NCBI GenBank assembly: GCA_037577475.1
Contig: CM075206.1
Location: 7,535,459-7,599,458, forward strand
Source of the DNA: Chaunax sp. Z400
Taxonomy: Eukaryota > Chordata > Actinopteri > Lophiiformes > Chaunacidae
DNA length: 64,000 bases
Reading direction: 5' to 3'
The position numbers and the translations under genes were made by a program. The notes under the pieces were generated by a model. That model saw only the letters and a program-made list of their open reading frames with translations. It had not been told where the DNA came from and did not search any database. Below, in pieces: positions 38,201 to 55,100 of the stretch (the stretch's first letter is position 1; every line of letters starts with the position of its first letter).

Positions 38201-40743
38201 ATGCACATATGCATTGCTGTTCTTTATGGTCGCAGAGTTTCTCACAACCCCAAACACACTTCCTGCATAGCATAACCACACTGTTAATTGCAGAAGTCGT
38301 GTGTTTATTGCCTTTTGAAGTTGACTTTCTGTATTTACCTGGTTGCTAGATTCCACAGAGTGCTTGTGCTGACATATTTTGTACATTAACCTAGGTAGTG
38401 GATCATAGTGGTTCTGCAGAAGAGGGGGCTGACCTGATTTACGCTCAATTAGAGAAAGTCATCAAACAGGTACAGATTGTCCCTCAGCATAATCGGTCTT
38501 TTTAGAACTTCAAGTGTTATGTATACAGTGATATATGTCATCCATACTGTTTCTGACAACTTAACTTCCACTTTTACCCTCGTCATGCAGGAGTTGCTGG
38601 GTTTTGAAGGAGTAGATGTTGACTCTAAGGATTCAGGGATAGAAGAGGGACACGAGGAAGACTCAGGGGATGTGCTGTGGGACCTACATGATGAGCAGGA
38701 ACAGATTGAGTCCTACCAGCAGGCCTGTAACAGTACCACCTCCCAGTTAGGATTTCAAAAGGTAGTGCAGATCTTCTCCATGTTTTAGATTTCGTAATCT
38801 TGTCTTCAGATCTCATAATTTAATCTGTCTGTCTGTCTGTGATTTATCTGATGTCCTCCTCAGTATATAGATCGTTTGAATGATATGATAGCTGCTCCCC
38901 CTCCAACCCCTCCTCTGCTGGTGTCTGGTGGTCCAGGTTCAGGGAAGTCTCTCCTGCTCTCAAAATGGTGAGAACTGATTAAGTGCATTTTAAAATAAAC
39001 TTTTCCTTATTTTTTCTCAAGATAATAGCTCTTTTACAAAATGGCACAAGACTTAAGCAGTTATAACATCTGATTATCTGTCAGTGTCTCCTAAGAGTTG
39101 CACCCTTGGATTAAAATGCATCTTTGTTTTTATATTGTGCTGTCAGTCATACTCTAAGAAGAACTTTTTTTGATGGTGGGATGTGCCAGTTTGGAACAGG
39201 ACATTTTGTGCTGTTTGTCTACAGGCTAATTGTCTTTTAATCCCTTCAGGATTGAGCAACAGCAGAAGCAGTCACCCAACACCTTGTTCCTTTATCATTT
39301 TGTTGGTCGGCCATTTTCCACAAGCTCTGAGCCAGTTCTCATCATTAAACGCCTCACAGTCAAAGTAAGGGGGTCCATCTCTCTTTGGCTCATCCACAGG
39401 CATAGGCCTTCTTTGAGTGAAAACACTCAGTTTTAATTAGAGAATGTGTTTTTTATCTGCCTGTGTGGTGTCACATAGCTGCTGCAGCACTTCTGGTCCA
39501 TTTCTGGCCTGTCCATGGAGCCCAGTAAGATACTGGAGGAGTTTCCCCGTTGGCTTGAAAGACTGTCAGCACGCCTTCAAGGAAACATCATCATCATCAT
39601 TGATTCCATTGACCAAATACAGGTGCACCTCCTCCTCTCTATCTCACAATTAGATGTATACTTATATATATTTTGCCTTCAGAATAATTCTCTTACTTTT
39701 TCAGGTCAGATTCAGTTTCTTTTTTTTCCCAGAATAACTATTCTAAGTACACTATTTTTCTCTTTTTTTTCCAGCAAGCAGAAAGACATATGAAGTGGCT
39801 GATTGACCCTCTCCCTGTTAATGTCCGAGTGGTGGTGTCTGTTAACGTAGAGACGTGTCCTCAAGCTTGGAGGTGAGGCATACTGATTGAATTCTAAATG
39901 TCTCAGGCATGTTGTTAAACAAATGTTCTCTAGATGTGTTTTATTGGTTCTAAATGCTATTTATTTGCTGTGCACAGGCATGTATTTCTAGACATGCTGC
40001 TGTAGTATTGCCATTTGTAATTTAGTGACTGTGTTTAGGTTGTGGCCTACACTCCACTTAGACCCACTGACTCCCAGAGAGGTCAGGAGCATTGTTCATG
40101 CAGAGTGCCAAAACATGGATCTAAAATTTACCAAGGACCAGGTTAGTTATGATCCCATCAGAGGGGTTATCAGAGGGGTTTTTTTATTTTTAAAATTTTG
40201 TTATGAGAATACCACACTTGAATGTTGTATCTTTGTTTAAGGAGAAGAAGCTGGAAAGGCACTGTCGCTCTGCATCCACCTGCAATGCATTGTATGTAAC
40301 ACTGTTGGCAAGGATGATCATCAGGTCAGCCATCTCAGGTTTCACATGTCTAAATATATTGACTGTCACAGGAAAAAAAATAAATCTCTTTCCTTTCATT
40401 AAGCATGATTAGGAGTGATGGAAATTTGAAAAGCATTTTATGTGAACCTGTTTTGCATCTGTTTATAGGTTTATCAACATTTAAAAAAATCTTCATAGGA
40501 AAGCAAGAGTAGTGGCTTAAAATTTATTTTAAAATTTTAATTTTTTTTTGTTGTATTTTCACCATGTTTCAAGTGAAAAACCCAAGAAACAAACTTTTTT
40601 CAACTTGCTTCAAAGAACCTGTGTAGAATAAATTAATTCTGTAGTGGGTCTCAAATGTGGTGATCTGGGTTAGAAATGGTGTTTTACTCATTAGTTTGAT
40701 GCTGGTGCCTCTTGATGTGTTTTGTCATGTTTTGTCTTTGCCC

Positions 40744-40749
40744 AGCAGT
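40744..40749 (+). other. nphp3: NAGNAG tandem acceptor in nphp3
   Basis: The acceptor of the exon ending at 40884 reads cccagcag|tat. Splicing after the first AG (40744-40745) gives I-S-S-I-S-C, and after the second (40747-40748) I-S-I-S-C. The alternatives differ by a single serine and both keep the frame. I used the first in the exon list. Confidence 0.7.
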
Positions 40750-43700
40750 ATATCATGTTGGTCACTGGAGAAGAGACTGGAGCAATGTCTAGAGTGTCAG
40801 GACACCATGTCACTCTACCGCCAGGCACTCAAACTGATGCTGAACTCACTCAATGCAGACAGAGAGCGACACACGATGAGAGAGGTGACTCATGTCCAGA
40901 TAACATATCATCAAGTTTTTTCATCATTATTGGTTTCAATTTCAAGTAAGTTATTGCATACCCACTGTCTTATATTGTTATATTATTATAAATATTATTT
41001 TCATTATTCAGTTTGCATTTTCTTTTGGTCAGTTAAATATCCCATCCAATTATGTAGCAGAGGAATAGGTGCTTGTTTTGATCTCTCCTTAGATACTATG
41101 CCTTGTACATGCCAGCCATAACGGAGTGAGTGAATCAGAGGTACTAGACCTTTTCCCTGAGGTGGAGTTGCCAGTTCTGTCCTCTCTGCTTCACCGTCTG
41201 AACAGACTCTGCATTGTAACCCTCCGTTGTGGGCTCATCAGGTTTCAACACCTGCAGGTAATCAACCCTCGGCCAATAGAATATTACGTAGCAAAAAATT
41301 TAATAAAAAACAAAATGTATAAAAAATATGATATTCATGCAACAGAGTTTTGTTTGAGTAGACGGTTTTTAGGTTTTTGTCTGTATGTGTGTTTACCTCT
41401 CAGGCATGGGAAGCTGTGAGGTTGGAGTTCCTGGGTGGAGGAAGCAGCTCTGCTGCTTACAGAGAGAGACTCATACAGTACTTCAGTCAGCAACTCAGGT
41501 GCTTAAGCTCAATCATCTTCTCATACAACACAACTCAAACTCCTCTGTCAGTACAACTCATGTTATTGTATGTGTGTGTATAGCCAGGACCGTGTGACTT
41601 GGCGTGTTGCAGATGAGCTGCCCTGGTTGCTCCAACAGCAGGAGGATAGGACTAAACTACAGCATAGCCTCCTGAACCTGTTTGTCTCCCAAAACCTCTA
41701 CAAGAGGTACAAAATATGCATACACACAAGCTGAAATTACAGAGCCTGCCACCGTTACTTTAGGTGTACTGTATATTGTTTTCGTTTACTAGGGGTCATT
41801 TCTCTGAGCTGCTAGCCTATTGGCAGTATGTGGGCAAAGACAAAAGCTCCATGGCCAATGAGTATTTCGACTCCCTGAAACATTATGAGAAGAGCTGTGA
41901 GAGTGAAGACAGCATGACCAAGCTGGCAAACCTCTACGAGACCTTGGGGCGTTTCCTTAAAGACCTGGGCCTCCCTAGTCAGGTAGTATGAATGATTGCA
42001 ACACTTCAAAGATTATTAGCTTTGAAATTAAAAAAATATTGTTCACCCTGCATTACTTTTTCTTACCTCACCTTACATGCCAGTTTTCTCGTTTCATTTG
42101 CTTACATAGCCTAAACACGTGTCCTTCTATATACTGTAAAATGCACATATTGACAATGCCATTTGTATCTGATTCTACCTTTATCTCTAGGCTGTAGCCC
42201 CTTTGCAAAGGTCCCTTGAGATAAGGGAGACAGCCTTGGATCCGGACCATCCCAGTGTAGCTCGCTCCCTGCACCAGCTGGCTGGGGTCTATGTTCAGTG
42301 GAAGAAGTACGGCAACGCTGAGCAGCTATATAAGCAGGCCCTGGAGATAAGTGAGAACGCCTACGGAGCTGAGCATGCAAGCGTGGCACGAGAGCTGGAG
42401 TCACTCGCCATGCTCTATCAGAAACAAAACAAGTAAGTGGTTCCCTCTTGGTGTCCGCATGCATGATGTTATATAAATGCTGTTCATGTACTGTAGTTTA
42501 TTGGTTGTTCCTGTTCCAAGCAGTGTGCTTACGTAAAGCCACCCCACTGTGTTGATGATGCAGGAATCATTTAAATTACACATTTGATGGCTTACACTTC
42601 AGGTATGAACAAGCAGAGAAACTCAGGAAGATGTCAGTGAAGATACGTCAGAAGACGGCTCGTCAGAAAGGTCATATGGTAAGCATGTTTCACAGCTGCT
42701 CGCATGCTTAGTCATACTCAATTAGTATGACTAAATGCCTTTTCTCTAATTCCTTCAGTACGGCTTCAGTTTATTGAGACGCAGAGCCCTACAGCTAGAA
42801 GAGTTGACACTGGGAAAAGACTCTGCAGACTGTGCCAAGACACTTAATGAACTGGGTGTCCTCTACTACCTCCAGAACAACCTGGAGTAAGGCACACATG
42901 TTACAGCAGGCATGCACACTTGCAAAGACGTCTAACACTCTCTGCATTAAGGACATCATTTGTTGAATTCCAGTCTACTTCAAATTGCACCTTTGTTTGA
43001 TATTTTTTTTTGTATGTCCCCAGACATATCTAAAATTCCATTGTTTTTCCTCATAAGTGCTGCCAAGGTATTCTTGAGCCGCTCTCTGGAGATGCGTCAG
43101 CGTGTCCTTGGTCCAGATCACCCAGACTGCGCTCAGTCCCTCAACAACCTGGCTGCACTGCACACAGAGCGGAGGGAATACAAGATAGCTGAAGAAATGT
43201 ATGAGAAGGCGCTAGACATCCGCAAGAGGGCCTTGTCCCCAGACCACCCCTCGCTGGCATACACACTCAAGCACCTGGCTATGCTTTATAAACGCAGAGT
43301 AAGTACTGAAACTTTAATATTCTTTTTGTTGAACAGTTCATCGTTGTGTTTGTTGTTGGCTGACAATCTGATCTGAACTTATGCATATTGTACAGGGGAA
43401 GCTGGAGAAGGCTGTGCCGCTGTATGAGCTGTCTCTGGAAATCAGGGAAAAAAGTTTTGGGCCCAAACACCCCAGTGTGGCCACAGCGCTGGTCAACTTG
43501 GCTGTAATCTATTGCCAACTAGTGAGAACGTTCATCATGCTTTATTCATTCCAGACCACATATTCCCAACTTCCATATTCCTTTGAAACCTTTCCTAGAT
43601 ATTTGTTTTTATTTTAATGGATGTTATGATTATGTATAGCTGTTTTTTTCGGTTGTAATGAGCAATGCTAACTGCAAATTTCTTGTCTTTGGCAGAAGAA

Positions 43701-45204
43701 GCACACTGAGGCCCTGCCTCTTTATGAACGAGCACTGAAAGTGTATGAGGACAGTTTGGGGCGCTCACACCCACGGGTTGGAGAGACCCTAAAAAACCTG
43801 GCTGTGCTAAGGTGCAGTAGTTGAAGTTACATTCAACTCATCGAAAGGTTGCGTATGAATTTTGTATTAAAATCCTTTATTCCGCTTTTGTAAATAGCTA
43901 CGAAGAGGGAGACCTCGAGAAGGCAGCAGAGCTTTACAAACGTGCGATGGAGATAAAGGAGGCAGAGCCATCGTTGGTGTGTGGGAACACCCCTTCCCGC
44001 CACTCTTCCAGTGGGGACACATTCAGTCTGAGAGTACCTGCTCCCCTCCCACATGCCCCAAGGTGACCGTGTTCAGCCAGTTAGTGCCACAAAACAAGAA
44101 AAGCTGTTTTGACAGCTCTAACTACCATAGAAAAGCAAAAACGTCAGACATGCCCATGGTTTTCTCAAAAAGGGAATCATCCTAGTCATCACACTGTGAG
44201 GGTTTGGTAAAATTTACTGTACCTGACAGTATCACATAAAGTCTGTCGTACTAGTCTGTGACACCTGTGTATTTGCCAAAAGTATTTATTAAAATTTCTA
44301 AGGGAATGGTGTATGTAAGGGATGTTGAACTTTCAAATCAGTCCATTTTATGGGCCTGGAACTCAGGTATACACTCATGTTTTTCAGACTCAAAACACTT
44401 CAATCCCATTTACATCCATCAATATAGGAATGGCTTATGTCACGAGAGTTTGGCATAACCTCACCCATAAAACAGGATTATGAACCACATTTAGTACTTT
44501 ATGAAGTACACGTGATAATACTCTATGCAGTTTGCTTTTTAGTGAAATAGAGATAAATGTGTTTAGCTTCAAATCTATAACCTTAAAAATCCAGGAAAAA
44601 AACACACATCGTCTGTTTTATAAGATGGACTATCAAATATGTTCATGCAACTCTGTTTACTCTATTTCATAAAAAAAACTGTTCAGATGTCAGATTTGTT
44701 GCCATGTTCCTGACATTGTGAAGGATTTTGGAGAGCTAATGTCTAAAATTGTGTATTGTGAAAAATGTGTGCATTTATATGCCATTAGGATACCATTCAT
44801 GTTTACATTATGTAATGTTTATACACCAGTATTAAGTATGTAGTCAAAAAAGATAAAACGCAGAACCCAAGATATGATCCACACGTGTTTTTGGACACTT
44901 CTCTGAGGAAACATCTCCTCTGGTACTGATCTCATGCTCAATTTATGTCAAACGTTACGTCAGTTTATTTATTCATTTACAGAAATGATTTGAAGGGATT
45001 TACCAAAATATAATGGTGCCACATGAGTGTCCAGGTTTAAGTACAATGAAGTAATGAATGTACATGAATCCAAAAGGGACACCAAAACCTATTGTATCAT
45101 TGCCAAATATAGTATATACAATGTATCTTAAATATTTCTTATATATTCATGTATTTATATAAAAGATGTACAGGGCAACAACAACAATCACATCCAATAT
45201 ATTG

Positions 45205-48682
<3,478 letters not shown>

Positions 48683-49104
48683 AAGGAAAAAAAACACCTC
48701 TAAACAATACGAGCGAAATGTGATGCTGGAATAATAACGCAAATTAAAAATCTAGACGGCTCAATCAGTGTAGAAAGTACACGTACTCGCAACCAAAATC
48801 AGCTGTCTGAAGGTGTGTTCCCTTAAACAACGTCCGTGTAGAAAATGAGTACAAACACGTCAAAAGGTTCCGACATTATTAATGGATTATTCCTACACTT
48901 TTTCGAAGATTTAAATGTTTAATTATTCCTTTAAAACATTAAAAGGTGTCTATTTGATATTAGCATAATTACATTATTAGGCTAATGACTTTTGTGAGAA
49001 TACAACGTCATTGTACGCGTCCGTAAACGGTCCGATCACAATCAACAGCGAAAGTTTTGCTAACAATGCACCTGGAAATGATTAACTTACTCTTTAACTG
49101 AGAC
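48683..49104. promoter_or_regulatory. Divergent uba5/acad11 promoter region
   Basis: Only 422 bases separate the uba5 ATG (- strand) from the acad11 ATG (+ strand), with no other frame between. The human genes are also arranged head-to-head as I recall, so a shared bidirectional promoter is likely. I see no TATA box. A small palindrome CCGT-aa-ACGG lies at 49021-49030. No factor site can be assigned with confidence. Confidence 0.55.
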
Positions 49105-52100
49105 ATGGACGAGCTGACGACTCTTGTACGACAACAACATCAATTTGACGTTGGCAGACTTTTAAGTTATCTATCTGCCAAGTCAGTAGTTTCCAATAAT
49201 GACACACTCAATGTGAGACAGTACAGGTAAGTTAAATTGCACAATTCACATCTACGAATAATTGAAGGCTAATGTAACTTTACAATTAATGTTTAGCTAA
49301 CATTAGGTTATAAAGCTTCCTGTTTTCTTTGCAGTTCTGGTCAGTCAAACCCAACTTTCCTACTCCAAACACCCTTAAAGAGCTATGTTCTCAGGAAGAA
49401 ACCCCCAGGTCAGCTGCTGCCAGGGGCTCACAAGGTAAGGGCTGGCTAATCAATAACTATGGTCAATGAAAGTGTAATGCTCCAAGAACAGTAGTTTGCG
49501 TCACTGTTATGTGTAGTTATGTGTAGCTATTTCAATTCTCCAAAAAAAAAGGGAGAATAAAGATTTGACCTGGCTAGCTGATATAACTTAGCTAAACATA
49601 TAGCCACAATTAGGGATGCGCAATGTGATTTTTTTCCCAGCTGATATGGATAACTCAGATCTCGTTTGTGCACTAAATTCTTATTTTTGTACGTTCAACT
49701 GTCCTATGGTGCTGATTGAAACACTACAGCCAAAGTTAAATAAATTAATAGGAAGCGTACCAAATGATTCTGCCTGCGCTTTTTTATGATTAATACAAAA
49801 TAAGAGAGACAGCTAGCTTAAATCGCTGCATCGGCACCTAGCTTCAGCATTTCCGGTGGCATCCCCTATATGGCAACGAGATGCCCCGGCACCTGCTGCT
49901 GCTGGCACCTGCTACTGCTGGCACATGTTGTCGGGACTTCAGGTGGCATCCCAGATACCACTCTCTCTAACATGAAGTTTCCTCTGGATATAGAGTCACA
50001 TATCTCCATCTGTGTGTCTGTGAATATTATTGGGGGAACTATGGACCAGTGGGGGAAATGGTGTTTTGAGATTCTCTTAAGACTCACAGTCTTGGTGATG
50101 TTTTAGTTTAAAATGGTGGAACTTGGTGACTTTGTGTGCAGGTGGACAGGGAGTATCGGGTGCAGAAGGCCCTGTTCTCTGCTGGCTTTCCTGTACCTCA
50201 GCCTCTGTTGCACTGCACTGATGCTGAAATCATTGGAACGGAGTTCTACGTAATGGAGCATGTGCAGGTAGATGTGTGACCTCCCTGCAGTTTTATATGT
50301 TTATTTATTGATGTTCCGCTTGATTTTTAGTCTAAATTCTAGCGATAAAATATTAAATTTGGACTCACCTGTCTTTGCCTGCTGACACATGCTGACTTGG
50401 TTTACCTAACTGATGCCCAAGTTTCTAAAGTTAGTAACAGCGGTTACCTATCATGAGATGGAAAGACTCATATTGTCAACAGATACTCTTGCTTTTGCAT
50501 CCCTATTGAACAGGGGCGTATATTCAGGGATATTCGTCTCCCTGGTGCGAGTGCAGCAGAGAGATCAGCGCTATATGTGGCTGCAATGGAAGTGCTGGCA
50601 AAACTACACTCACTGGACCTGGTATCACTGAACCTTGAAGGGTATGGAAAAGGATCAGGCTACTGCAGGAGACAAGTGAGATCTGACATTGTACTCAGTA
50701 AGTAAATTTGTTTCTTCTCTAGAAAAATTAGTTAGTGACTTTCCATCTCTATAGGTGTCCACCTGGACAAAGCAGTATACCGCAGCAGCCCACAGAGACA
50801 TTCCAGCCATGAATGAACTGTCTGATTGGTTGATGAAGAATTTGCCAGCCAATGATGACGAGGTCACACTTGTTCATGGAGATTTCCGAATGGACAATTT
50901 GATATTCCATCCAACTGAGGTAAAACGTCTTGAACAATTATTTGTACAAATCTCGATGTGTATTTAATGCTTTACAAAATTTGTTTCATGTCATTAGGCA
51001 CGTGTGATAGCAGTGTTGGACTGGGAGCTGTCTACCACTGGGCAGCCATTGGCAGACTTTGCCTACTTCCTCATGCACCACTACTGGCCTACAAACATTC
51101 AAATCATCAGCACAATGGGTAGCTTGAAAGGAATAGAAGGTAATTATAACAAATAACAAACCAAAACAAAACATTCTAACATGTTTCGCATCTGTTCTAT
51201 GTAACTGCTTTGTCTTTTCTGTCTCCTTGTCCAATGAATGAGCAGGTATCCCAACTGTGGATGACCTGATCTCGATTTACTGCCGTTGCCGGGGGATTCC
51301 ATCTGCTCTGCCAGAGTTGAATTTCTACTTGGCCCTCTCTGTCTTTAAAATAGCAGGAATTGCCCAAGTTTGTATCTCCCAATATGCAATGTTCTCCTGC
51401 AATTTTATCACTATTTCCCTTTTTTAAATATACATAAATTGCAACCTAAGTGCACAGAGCAGGTACTAAACAGTTGTAATATATACATATTTTAATTTTA
51501 ATTGTGGGATTACATTGTTGAGATATTTAAAATGTCAAATAATGGATTAGTATTATTGTCTTATCAACTGTGTAAATTTTAATTTAATATTTGTCACTTT
51601 CCTTTATTCACTTCTTTGTGTATCAGGGGATCTACGCACGCTACCTATTGGGCAATGCCAGTGCTCCCAATGCTTCTCAGTTCGGACAGTGTGTGGAGCC
51701 CTTGGCTAAGGTTGCCTTGCAGCTCGCACAGAGGTTGGTTGCAGTTGTGGCTCCATTAGAGCTACGAAAGAAAATGTTTGTGTATGTTTTTCACACGGGT
51801 TGTTGATCAATACAGTGACTCATAATTTATTTTACAAAGGAAACTGGATGCTCTGAATGGCTATTTGACTCCTATCTGACTTACTGGTGTAATTTTATCT
51901 TGAAGCTGTCACAGATGCATTATGGGATTGATGGAATTTGATGGAAGTCATAGACTGATATTAATTCTTGTACTATGCTTCAGTGTCCTAATTTAAGCAT
52001 TAACATCAGCATCAAAATTCTGTCAACGACAGTATATTGTCCAAATTTAGCATTATTGTCAGCCAGAAAACTGATTGATTCCACCCACTGACTAAATTTA

Positions 52101-55100
52101 AGCCAATAATAGCTGGAATTTGGAATCCAGTTGCTGCTGCTAACCCTAACCCTTTTTAACACGTAAGATGTGTGTCTTGCCAGGACTGACGCAGGTCCTA
52201 CAGAAAGCGGTCTGTTCCTGCAGACAACACAAGGTTCGGCTGTTCTCCAGCAGGTCAAAGACTTCATGAGACAATACGTGCTTCCTGCTCAGGAGGTCAG
52301 CGCCAAGAACTGTCACTTTCACATGAAAGTATCTGACAGAGCACACCAACTCATTCATGCTATCAGGACTCATTGTTTCGAGCAGGAGAACCAGAAATCT
52401 GTTGTTTATGCAAATTATACTGCATGCAGAATCATCACCTTTGGCTGGGCATCATAGCGAACATAATACATTGCAGTAGTGTGATGCTAAGAGATGACAT
52501 TACAGATTGGTTTTATTTGTGAGAGATCTTTGTGAAAACAGACCCACAGATTTAACAATGATTTGTAATCATTTAACAGTATTTGTTGCTCCAGTACAAA
52601 TACCTACAGAAAAAACATTTAAACACTGTAAAGTAGGAAAAATATTCATATTTTTATTATTTCTAAAATTTTATTTTTATGGTACAGGTGCAAACTGTTG
52701 GAGTAGATTCAAATGGAGATTGACTAATATTGACAATTCCTTTTTTCTGTTTTTTTGTTGTTGTTGTTTTTTTCTTCTCCAGGAAGTTGCAGCGTACTAC
52801 TCCAGCCACTCTCAGTCTCCACAGAGGTGGCACACCCCCCAAATAATAGAAGATCTAAAGGTATGGAAGGATTTTTATTCTGCCTTTTTAGCCTGTTGGC
52901 CACATTTGTTTCCCACAGAGATCGCCCCATGTTACCACTATCAATACAACAAATGATGTAATCAAAATTTAGAAAGAAAAAAGATCCATAACATAACAAG
53001 AATATGAAGAGGTGTTACTTCAATATCAATACAGCAGGTTAAATGTTTATTTAAATCTAGTTTAAACAGTGCTCCAACACCATGCAATCCACCATTAAGA
53101 ATTTAAATTCATCAAAAAATATAGTCACTTGTTTCTATGCTGATCTGCTCCAACTTCTTGCTCTGCTTGTCATCACTAGCATATGCTTTTAAAGAAGCAG
53201 TTTGCACATGCACATACGCTCTGTATAATAGTAATAATAATGACACTAATGTGCATATGTGTATCCAGGTGAAAGCCAGAGAGGCAGGGCTGTGGAACCT
53301 GTTCTTGCCTGCAGTCAGTGGTCTCAGTCAGTTGGACTATGCTTACATCGCAGAGGAAACTGGACGCTGCGCCTTTGCTCCTGAAGTCTTCAACTGCCAT
53401 GCTCCTGGTAAGACGTCCTAAATGATGTCATATCAGAGATTGTTTGAGAGGTCACAGGCAATATAACAGGTCCTTTTTTTCATCAGTCACATGACTATAC
53501 CGACAACTCAGTGACGTGGTGTTTCTCAACAGACACGGGAAATATGGAGGTGCTCCACATGTTTGGCAGCGAGGAGCAGAAGAGGAAATGGCTCGAGCCT
53601 CTGCTCAGAGGAGAGATCCGCTCTTGCTTCTGTATGACAGGTATGTCCACGGCCACGAAGGACCAGAGAAAACATGCTAGATTTTCCAGGGTCAGTGATG
53701 AACGTGTCAGGGGTGTCATACGAAACTTACTGAAAGTAGCTTTCAGAGCCAATGATCTGCTTAGCTCCAAGGTGCTACTAAAGTGCAGTCCTCAAAATAT
53801 TTGTTATGGTTTTGTGCCAAATGCTGGTTTAAAAGGCTTATTTGGAAACTCTTACATGCTAACAGCAAACATGAGCTCATTATGACTAATTTCTCCCTAT
53901 TTTCTCCTCTTTGTTTTCTACACTGCCTGGAAACAGCAGCATATTAATGCCAGAGGTGATTACAGTGGGTGTCACCCTCCCCTTGGTGTAGCTTTGGGGG
54001 ATTTTTTTTTTGTTACCGATCGGTTGATGATCAAGAATCGCTACTTCTGTTTTCAAGAGTCATCTGCTCTACAGTTTGATTGTGAAAATGTGTGAGTGCC
54101 CTCTATTTAGTGCAACCACCATCTCTGTGGTTTGAGCTGGAATTTTGGAAATGATGGAACATAAATGAAAGGCAATGTGGAATGTGAAAGAGACTTTAAG
54201 AATGTGTTTGTTGCGAGTTTTAAGCTGATCTGTGGTCCTTCTGCCAGAGCCTGATGTGGCTTCCAGTGATGCGACAAACATGGAGTGCACTCTTCACAGG
54301 GATGAAGACAACTACGTCATAAACGGCAAGAAATGGTGGAGCAGTGGTATGTCCATTTTTTTATTCGTTATATTTGGAAAAACAAGCACTATTCCCCAAA
54401 AAACATTGAATAGTTTCTCTTCCTTTTAGAACTGAAAGCCATTAAAGAGCTTCAGACTCGATAAACAACATTGACTCTTAAGATTTGCATGGATCTGTTG
54501 GTAGCTGCGGGTGACTGAAAGCTTTTGTTCTTTTGTTTAACAAAATACATAATATGTGCAAATAATAATGAGTGCAAATGAACTCATTTTACATTTATAT
54601 TTATGACAGTAAGGATTAATATTAGTTATTATTAATTCTTGTGTTAAAGTTTACCTTGAGTGACAGTAAAATAACACTATATGCCTTGAATTTCAGTAAG
54701 AAATATATACATAGAAATATAATTTAGTATTGGTGCTCACAGGAGAAGAGAAACCCGTTTTGAGTTTAAATAGTAAAGGTACTGGTATCTTGCTCTGCCG
54801 AACCAGACTGGGACTGTGTATGTGTCCACGTTTTGAGTGCAATCTCCACTGCCGGCTCCTCGTTGGCTTGTCTCTGGTGTCTCCCAAGTCGCTTCCCTAG
54901 ATGCTTTGCAGCCTTGAGGACGTGTCCCCTGAAGGATGATCCAATGAAAGCATAGAGGACAGGGTTAATGCAGGCATGGCTCAGCGCCAGACCCTCTGTC
55001 ACCTGGAGAGCACGATCCAGGCCCTTGCTGACATCACAGTCAGTCACAAGGATGTAGATGACGTCCATAGCTCGGCAGAGCTTGACCACATTGTATGGCA

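Noticed and set aside
49870..50106. 78-codon frame in acad11 intron 2
   Set aside because: It covers a 16-bp tandem repeat and low-complexity hydrophobic codons, with no similarity to known proteins.
52141..52152. Telomere-like taaccctaaccc
   Set aside because: Only two units, in an acad11 intron; expected by chance and no longer array is present.
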